Below, piece by piece: positions 56,073 through 64,000 of a DNA stretch of 64,000 nt. Each line of letters begins with the position of its first letter. The stretch's first letter is position 1. This stretch comes from Phaseolus vulgaris (Eukaryota; Streptophyta; Magnoliopsida; Fabales; Fabaceae). The stretch lies in the NCBI RefSeq assembly GCF_000499845.2, contig NC_023753.2, positions 8,261,791 to 8,325,790 on the forward strand, read 5' to 3'. Position numbers and translations under genes: made by a program. Under the pieces are notes generated by a model. It was not told where the DNA came from, ran no database searches, and worked only from the letters and a program-made list of their open reading frames with translations.

Positions 56073-58573
56073 AGGTGATTAATGCGAGTTGGCTCCATGT
56101 TCAGATTGGGAAAGAATTAGCATGAAAATAGGAAAGTAGCAATTAGGTTAAATGGAAATAAATAAAGGAAAGTGAAATAGAAGAGAGGGAAAGAGACAAG
56201 AAGGTGGGTACTTAATAATAATGTAGGGAGATTGGGGGACTAAGAAGGTGACATCCTTAATTTTATTTTTCATTATTTTTACTCTACAAACTTATGTATG
56301 TTTCTTTCTTCGTAATTTTAAAGATTAAAATGATCGATAATTACAATTTTTAACAACTAATATTATATTGTACTCTTCTTAGAACGTTTTTCGAGAAAGA
56401 TCAACATTCACGGCAAGATGTTTCTACAAATTACTTTGCAATGTTCACAAGCATATTCTGTATGATCACATACTGTTAATTTGATGTATAGTTTTCCCCT
56501 TATAATGATCATAACAGTGTAAAGAAAAAAAAAGAGAGAAAGTGATAATCCACTTGTCAAAACATGATTGCAGTTTGCAACATATTCACTCCATATGAAG
56601 AACAGTTTTGTCATGTGAAGTCTTTTATCTGCATGCCTAGGACTAAAAGGGGAAAGTCTCTACTTGAATTTATCCTAAACAAAATGAAATAATCGCATAT
56701 CATTATTGGATCAGAATAGGTAATTGAGCAATGGAATGTGGTTCAATCATTGTTATGAGTCATTAAATATTGAAGGATTAATGGTAAAAAATCACAAGTA
56801 CTGCATAATGCCAAGGGAGGGATGCTTCTGGTATCAGCATCATGATGCTGGCTTTGCTTGCTGTAATAAACTTTAGGTTGATGAGAGGAGGCACTCACCC
56901 ACCTTTAGTCAGTGCAAAACCAGGTTAATTATGAGTTGCATGTTAATTTGCTTTCAGCATGAAAGTGTTCTTATTGTCTTCACTTGGTTCCATGCAAGTA
57001 CATGTATAGTTTCAACAGTTACAAAATTAGTCTAAGGTTTAGAGTAATACACCTACACGTCCTTTAACATTAAATGAGAATAAATACCTAAGTTTTTTAA
57101 ATAAAGATCAATGGTTTTCTATGTAAAATATTGGATTTTATTCCCTTAAATGTAAGATCAGAACATTGGAATATTCATTAGCAGAGGCTGAAAAGTAAAA
57201 AAGGAACAGGAGGGGAGCATAAACCTTCATGCATAGGTTGGTTGCTGAAATGATCCATCAATTGAGCCATTGTGGTATTCCGAAATAAGAAAGGTCCCTT
57301 TTGGGCATTTCTTTTGGTAGAGGCTTGCTAGTTTTCTACTTTTGGATTCAAATTGATAAGATGCCAATTCTCGAAGAATTCAGACTATATTTAACTTATT
57401 TTATTTCTTTATAGGCATTACCATTTCATTTTGGCAATCTTTTGTTCTTGAAATTGAGAAGATTCATGAAGATACTGATTTCTGAATAGACCAGATCGAC
57501 CAAGTGATTCATTTAGAAGCTATAAATATATTTTGGAGCCTATAGGAACACGGAGAACCAAAGCTTTCATAGGCCAGTTGATTTTGTAGCCATACCATAA
57601 TACATGTGGGTCTACCGTGTATCAGAGTCTTCAGTTTTTAGTTTTCTGATAAAATCATACAGAGATTCTGATTTCTCTTTGAATTTTTATAACGTATTAT
57701 TAAATTGAATTTCATTAATGAAAGTAAAGGTTTGAGCATGCAACTTCATATGTGACAGAAGCACAGCCTTGCGACTTCCTCAATTATTTGTGTTGAAACA
57801 ATTAATAGGTTGGATAAAATTCAGTGAATAATTCCTAATGGAAAGGCTTTATGAAATTCACTTCATAAATTTTTTTATCAGAATATGTGGAGCACATATG
57901 GTTTTGTCCCATTTGTGCAAAAAATAATGATACTAAACTTGTCAACATATATAGCAGATCGTAATCGCATTACATAATTTCTCACCCAAATCAAACGGAT
58001 GAAGATAATCTTTTCAATGTTTGATCTGCATGAATGAAAGTCCAGGGACCACAGAGCACTAAGCCACTGATTTTGACGTAAAGAGAGAGATGAGTCCCAT
58101 TTTATTTTCATTAAGAAATGGTTAGGACACTAGAAGTTTGGCACGACCAAACAATATAAATGTGAATGTATAATAGCTTGCAAATGGCAAATCAGCATTT
58201 GTTCAAAGCATAGTCTAGTGCCTTATCTCAGTATCAAAAACTAAATAAAACAACAACTTGGGACCCCCCACTATAAAGGGTGGCCATGAGAATTCATATT
58301 GTGTCATCACTAGTGTAGATGGTGGCATCTCCTATTTCTACAAGTGTGCCCCACTTCCCACACTACCAATGACCCTAATGATTCTCAAAGCTCAAAAGGG
58401 CACTATCCAACACCACACATGGGGTGCCACCACACAGGATCATGATGTAGCTCTTCCCTCTAAAAACCCTCTACCAGGTTGTCCATTTTTACCTATGTAA
58501 TACAAATATTTCCTGTTTCATGCATTGAGAGATCAAAGAGAAGGTTTATTTCTGAAACTTGGTGGATTAGATC
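56073..58573. other. Spacer and promoter region of the DUF3511 gene
   Basis: No gene seen. A TATA-like CACTATAAAGGG lies at about 58268-58279, some 300 bases before the ATG at 58574, and could serve that gene with a leader of about 270 bases. This assignment is tentative. Confidence 0.45.
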
Positions 58574-58834
58574 ATGGAGAAAAGCAAGTCTTTTCCTGAA
58601 TACTCCTGTTCTTACACTGAATTTGGTTTCAGAGATCGGTCCAGTTCATATAATTTTAATGGGCCGACCCAGAAGGGAACTGGGTTTATTACATCAGATG
58701 ATCCAGAGCTCAAGAGGAAGAAAAGAATCAAGGCCTATAATGTGTTGACAGCCGAAGGAAAGCTTAAAACAAGTGTCAGAAACAGCTTCAAGTGGATCAA
58801 GAACAAGTTCAGTGACATTCGCTATGGTGTGTGA
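58574..58834 (+). CDS. Small DUF3511-family protein
   Basis: A single-exon gene for 86 residues. The C-terminal half (about 43-86) matches the plant-specific DUF3511 pattern: a basic RKKRIKAYNVLTAEGKLKT followed by SFKWIKNKF and a terminal YGV. The N-terminal half is polar and serine-rich (MEKSKSFPEYSCSYTEFGFR). No signal peptide or membrane segment. The role of DUF3511 proteins is unknown, and I do not assign one. The size is typical for the family, and the ATG in context ATCATGG is plausible. Confidence 0.88.
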   Translation: MEKSKSFPEYSCSYTEFGFRDRSSSYNFNGPTQKGTGFITSDDPELKRKKRIKAYNVLTAEGKLKTSVRNSFKWIKNKFSDIRYGV

Positions 58835-60811
58835 ACTATGACCAACCGTAGGAGTTGCTTGTGTTCAGTAATATCAACTTTGAAGGTAAGGCCTTTATGA
58901 AGGAAATATTGCAGTGGTGTATTTATGAGGTAAGATGTTATGCATAAAACATGAGAGAGCACTGGCTGGTTTGGAACGTATATTTGTTGCAATCAAGGGT
59001 TTCTTGGCTGGTCTTTTGGTATGAGGGAGAGCAAACTAGCGTGCTTTGTATCAAACAAGCAAGAATTCAAAATATTTCTAAAAATTGTGATTAGTAATAA
59101 ACTCTTTTCTTTGTTTAGTTCTTCTCTTTTGGATATGTGATCTGTGCTCTGAACTTCTTATCCAAGGATCTGAAATAGTAAAAATCTTAATACGGTTTCC
59201 TACTTTACAATTTTAACAATAAACCTTTTGCTTTATCTTTTATTCTAGAAACTACATATTTGAGGCCTATCTAGTACAGATAATGAAGTAACTTAAAACA
59301 TTCCCTGCTTCAAGGTATAAGAGTCAACTTACCTTTATCCTTCACTTTTGCAAGACATATACATATTTATTACTTCCTGGTCAGAAGTTTGGTGATGGTA
59401 CATACAATGTTTCAATATCTGCAATCTAAACACAGTACTCTAAGTGGCTTCAATATCTGTTCATGACTTTTTTCAAGATGAAGACAGCTCTAGCCTAAAC
59501 CTGCCTAATTTAATTTTCTTAAGAATCTTATTTTAGCCTGCCCTTGTTACAATCTTCATATTTGTTGTTGGATTTGGTCGTTGGAGCCGCAATGTTCAAC
59601 ACCACACATGGTTCTAAGAAACCCTGTAATTAAAAAAGAGATGCATAGTTTCTGACCAAATTTGTATGTATGAGTCCCAATCTGTAACAGTTATTTCTAT
59701 TAACAACTTTAACCCTCCAAACTCAGTATCCAACTTTAAAATCCAGAAATCCAAATTCAATGACTGGACTCTTTCAATTGATCATGAAACAGAAAACGAC
59801 AAAGGATTGAAACAAACAAGTAGGAAGGATAATAGAGATTTAGACAAGGCTATCATGTAATGTGACACCCCAACTCACAGATCGTCTTGTTTGATGTGGA
59901 CAACTAAAATTTGTTAGGCTCGATAATGATATGAATAAGCAAATACTTGCTTTAATTATTGATACAACAGTGCAAAACAATCAATTGCAAGTTCCAAACC
60001 CAATTGCATGTCTCTAGCTCTACATTCATTACTTACTTCCTTCTGGAAGCTGACAATTTTGTGATTAACTGCGTGAAAGTTTCTTCCTTTACAAATTGTG
60101 TAAAAAAGCAGGACCAAAAGATTGAACACTTCAGTGCAAGCTTCTTCCCCCAATAATAAAACGAACTATCTATTTACTACGACAATAATGCTAGGTACAC
60201 ATCACTTGCAGTCATAATCGTTCATGCTTGCAAGCATTTTATTGTGTAGTTAGTCCCACATGAATATAGGCACTAGAATGTGTGTAGCATAATTATTTAA
60301 CTTTTCCGTAATAACTTTTTATTTAAATATCAAATAATTCACATTACATTTTACCCTTGATAAAATTATGCCTATTTGGACTTTCAACTCTTTTTTTTCC
60401 TTTACACACGCCTGTAAAAAATAAATTTCCAAAATTAACGGGCTAACGGTACAGTACAGAAAATTGATGTGCCATTAAATTTTAGAGTAATTTTGAGATG
60501 TGTGTGCAGCATATAAATAAATATACAGTATCATATGGTATCAGTTATTCCATGCTCAAGGGGATTTGAACCATGTGCATAAAGTTGTGCCTATGACATG
60601 TATAGTACAATAGTAAAGTTCATTTACAATCTAATCAAAGAGATTTGGACAAGCATGCAACTTGGGCTGATGCTTATTGAACTGAAGAATCAAAATGTCA
60701 GGAGAAGACAAATCATGCCACAGCAATAGGAAAAAGAATGTGTAAAGTTTTTCAGAATGCACCAAATTCTAAAATAAAAATAACCATTTTGGGTTCACAT
60801 TCTCCCATAGT
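58835..60811. other. Spacer between the DUF3511 gene and the kinase gene
   Basis: No gene. The two flanking genes converge here, so their 3' untranslated regions lie at the two ends (about 58835-59100 and 60600-60811). The short frames at 59666-60156 have no recognisable content. Confidence 0.55.
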
Positions 60812-63800
60812 TTAATCATCAAATTCCAATAGTAAACGCTCCTCCCTTTTTAAGTATCTAAATTCTCTGGTGGAAGCTGACCTAAAAAACTGGTCTGGTC
60901 TGTATCTACTGACATCATTCTTGGTAGCATTTGGTTTTGACTTGGGCAATGGAGGAAGGTTCTTGATGTTTTCTTCACCAACATTAACATGGTGGTGAGG
61001 TTTTGGAGATAGCTTTCGATCTAATTCCCCAAATGGAGATAGAAAAAAAGGTGATTGGTCCTTAGCCCCTCCAGGATTTACACTAGATGAGGTACTGCTT
61101 GTGCTATCCATGTCTTCAGTTGGAGCAAAAGTTTCAGGTTTAGCATTCCTTACCAATTCCTGAAACAATATGTGAAACCAATACATCAATGAAACATACA
61201 TCAAATAAGTTGCAATAGTAGCATTACATAACCAAAATGATAACAAGAAAAGTATGGCTAAAGATCAAGCTATAAATATGAAGACATACACTACAGTACA
61301 ACATCTGTAGGTTTAAATTATTGATGCATTTATCTTTTTCCTTTTGGTGCTGTGTCCCTGCAGAGATAGTGTCAGCTTTATTTTAACATATGGTCTACTA
61401 TGAGCAATATTCCAGCTATAACAAGCGTGGACCAGAGAGATATATCAACCACAAAAAGTGTTCCAAGCAAACACTTTGTCTGGCACAATGAGAAACAAGT
61501 CAACACAACGACAGCTACTAGGAAACCAAACAGAAGAAAAATTTGAATCTAACTCCATCAAGCATGAGAGTGGAAAATCTCAATTTTTCATTAGTCACTC
61601 GTATGAAGTCCTAAAGCACAAGGTTTAATACCTCTTTAGAAGATACAGTATGCTCTATTGGCCTCTTAGATACTGAATTCTTACGACGCTCCAGATATGT
61701 CCGAGAACGCCTGATTTTAGAGTTCATGTACCTGTAAGTATCAACAAAACACTAAGATATCTGATGCCAGGATTGAAATTATGAATTTTAATCTTCAAGA
61801 CAATAATTCTTTATATAATCGCCACATTTGAGCAAATGTATCTGGATTAATAGTTCAATGACACATGTTGAACAAAAATTCCATAGCATAAACATATGTC
61901 AGATCACCAAACCCAATTACAAATACCAATATGTAGCAACTTATGTATGAACTGTTAATCTAGTTGTCCATTTTGGGACAAGGGTTGCGTATATGAAGTT
62001 GCTCTCATCAGAATTGTTGCCTACAATCTCGCTTCTCTTGTTCCTCAAAAATCAAAAAGGATTTTATATAGATTTAAAAGCATTTGGCATTGTTTTGCAC
62101 TCAACTACTAGGAAGTTCAAAATAAAATTACATTAATGATGGCAACAGAGATTGGCAAATGCCTCTCATGATACAGGATAAAAATAATGGCATCCAATAG
62201 TTCGTCACAAGATGGTCATTCGGGTAACTAGCTGCATTTTATACTGCTTAAATGAAACAATTTGCAAAATTCTGAAAACAGAACTACCCATGTGGCTTAC
62301 TCTTACTATGAAAATAAGAGATATACCATTAATCACTGTCACACATACATGTAGACATGTAACAGAAGAAGGATATGTATGAATGTGTAATAAAATGACT
62401 GAAGCCCTTCAAAACCTTTATAGCTAAAAAGTACTTACTTGATCTGTTCGTTGGCTTGAACACGCTCATCATCCTCTCTGAAGATTACAGGCATACCAGA
62501 GAGGTCACATGCCAATGGGCTTGTAAAGAAAAACTGCACACAAAAGACACTCGTACGTTGGAAATTGTGAGCAATTAAGTCATTTAATTATTTCCTAACT
62601 GCTGGAATTGCATGATGAACTTAATATTATTGCATTTTGTGTGTGTTTTTCTATATCTACTAGTTCTACAAGATAATGAGTCACTACTGAATCATCACGA
62701 GAACATTAAATCTATATAATGTAATTTTCATTGAAGATGATTAGTCAAATAAAAAATGCACGAAGTTATTAAGCCATTAACACACAAATGCGCATTAAAC
62801 ATATATATTCTATTAATTGGCAACTGGAATTGCAAATTGGCATGCGAAATTGAAAATTCATAGCCAAGAAATGTATTGTGCATTGCGTAATTTAATGGTT
62901 TGGAGTCAGAATAACTTAGGAATAGCAATTATTGTCTTTACTCTTTGCTAACCTGATTTTTAAGAGCTTTAGATGCAGTTCCACGGAATGCGGGATCCAA
63001 AGCAAGCAAAGTGCATAAAAGACCTAAAGAAGATGGAGGGAGATCCCCGAAAGTTTCTACAAGGCTGGGTCTATAAGACTTTGGAGGTCTAAAAGTTATA
63101 GAAAGTTTCAATTTTCTCCAATACTCCTCTGATGGTGTGCCACATAGCCTGAAAATTTTATGAATTTGCTCAACCTGAAGCAGGGAAAGTTCATGATTAG
63201 CAGATCTAGAAAATTGAAGTCAGTAAGAAATGCAGACAACATAACACAAAATTATACAGAACAAAAATTAAAGACAGTATAAAAAGAAAGGAATTTCAGA
63301 AATAGCCAAAGATGCTTGAAGATAAAAGGAAGCCATTATCTTCATCACCTCAGTTCTGCCAGGCATGATTGGTAATCCTTTGAACATTTCTGCCAGGAGA
63401 CATCCAGCACTCCACAGATCAACACCAACTCCATAGTTTGTGTCTCCTAACAACAATTCAGGAGCTCTGTACCATAGTGTCACAACCCGGCTAGTGAGAG
63501 GCTGATGATGATCTGGACCATAAAAATTGGCAAGTCCAAAATCGGCAATCTTAAGCATCCCAGTTTTATCAATCAAAAGGTTTGACCCCTTTATATCTCG
63601 ATGAAGAATTCCCCTGTCATGGCAATGCTGCAGACCTGAAAGTAATTGATGCATATAGCACTTGACCTACATTAACTTTTTAAGATCATTAAGGAGAATA
63701 AAAGGGTCCAAATGTCAAAACGACCAAAGCATCAAAGAGAATCTATTAACCTGTGGTTCTGATAGTCTCTCTTCAGGACGAGCAATAACTCGTGCCAAAT

Positions 63801-64000
63801 CTGTTTGCATGAAGTCAAAAACTAGATATATACTGTACTGCATTCTTGAAGTGGCTAATCCTTTAAGTTTAACTACATTGGGATGATCCAGTCTCTGTAA
63901 TATCGTAATTTCTCTTGCCATAAACTTTATGCTTTCAGGTTCTGATGTATTGAAGCGAACCTTCTTCATGGCCACAATTTCTCCTGTGTCTCTATCCAGA
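60812..64000 (-). CDS. CDK-like serine/threonine protein kinase (At1g54610/IBS1-like), 3' part; 5' end outside the window
   Basis: Exons read right to left: 63751-64000 (continues past the edge), 63349-63666, 62953-63174, 62439-62533, 61632-61731, 60812-61159. All joins keep frame and give 443 residues, so only the N-terminus and glycine loop are missing. Visible: IVAMKKVRFN with the ATP-binding lysine, MAREITILQRLDHPN, HRDIKGSNLL, DFGLANFYGP, the activation segment TSRVVTLWYRAPELLLG, and DLWSAGCLLAEM. CMGC-type features follow, including LCGTPSEEYWRK and LLALDPAFRGTASKALKNQ. The C-terminal tail is serine-rich and basic and ends RYLKREERLLLEFDD. This resembles the plant CDK-related family with long tails (for example At1g54610, IBS1). 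An N-terminal extension outside the window is expected. The partner cyclin and substrate are unknown. Confidence 0.92.

Noticed and set aside
1..64000. CRISPR arrays, operons, bacterial promoters, rRNA or tRNA genes
   Set aside because: Nothing of this kind is visible; the sequence is a eukaryotic nuclear region and I saw no tRNA cloverleaf or organelle insertion by eye.

Overview
The window is nuclear DNA of a flowering plant. The coding blocks are split by GT-AG introns, the spacers are very AT-rich, and the transposon types (Tat-lineage Ty3/gypsy, L1-like LINE, Mutator-, hAT- and CACTA-type small elements) are those of eudicots. Gene content and repeat flavour suggest a legume, probably a Phaseolus/Vigna relative; that is inference, not proof.

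Left part (1-24140): a complete minus-strand DHHC S-acyltransferase gene (974-4923, five exons); a long AT-rich spacer with a Mutator-type MITE (10246-10829) and an old LTR-like remnant; a complete plus-strand SET-domain histone methyltransferase of the ASHH1/SDG26 type (13034-19707, ten coding exons); and an intronless membrane-anchored receptor-like kinase with almost no ectodomain (23027-24136).

Middle part (24140-43100): a transposon-rich block. It holds a solo LTR with a perfect 5-bp target duplication (25696-26741), a 5'-truncated LINE remnant (about 28415-29755), and a full-length 11,952-bp Tat-lineage Ty3/gypsy element (31140-43091). That element has two 789-bp LTRs differing at six sites and a perfect ATCCT target duplication. 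It carries gag-protease-RT-RNaseH-second RNaseH, a frame-shifted integrase, 3' tandem repeats, and an additional spliced gene on the opposite strand. The LINE and the LTR element lie in two copies of an older local duplication.

Right part (43100-64000): two tandem class III (secretory) peroxidase genes of the peroxidase-12 type (44030-46153 and 49253-51586), a 7-kb repeat-rich spacer, a short DUF3511 gene (58574-58834), and the 3' part of a minus-strand CDK-like protein kinase gene that leaves the window at 64000.

The host genes do not form a pathway. They are an S-acylation enzyme, a chromatin methyltransferase, a membrane kinase, cell-wall/apoplast peroxidases, a small protein of unknown function and a CDK-like kinase, each with its own spacer. 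The part least like a routine annotation is the antisense gene of the Tat element, with its coiled-coil C-terminal half and its two disabling lesions in an otherwise young insertion.
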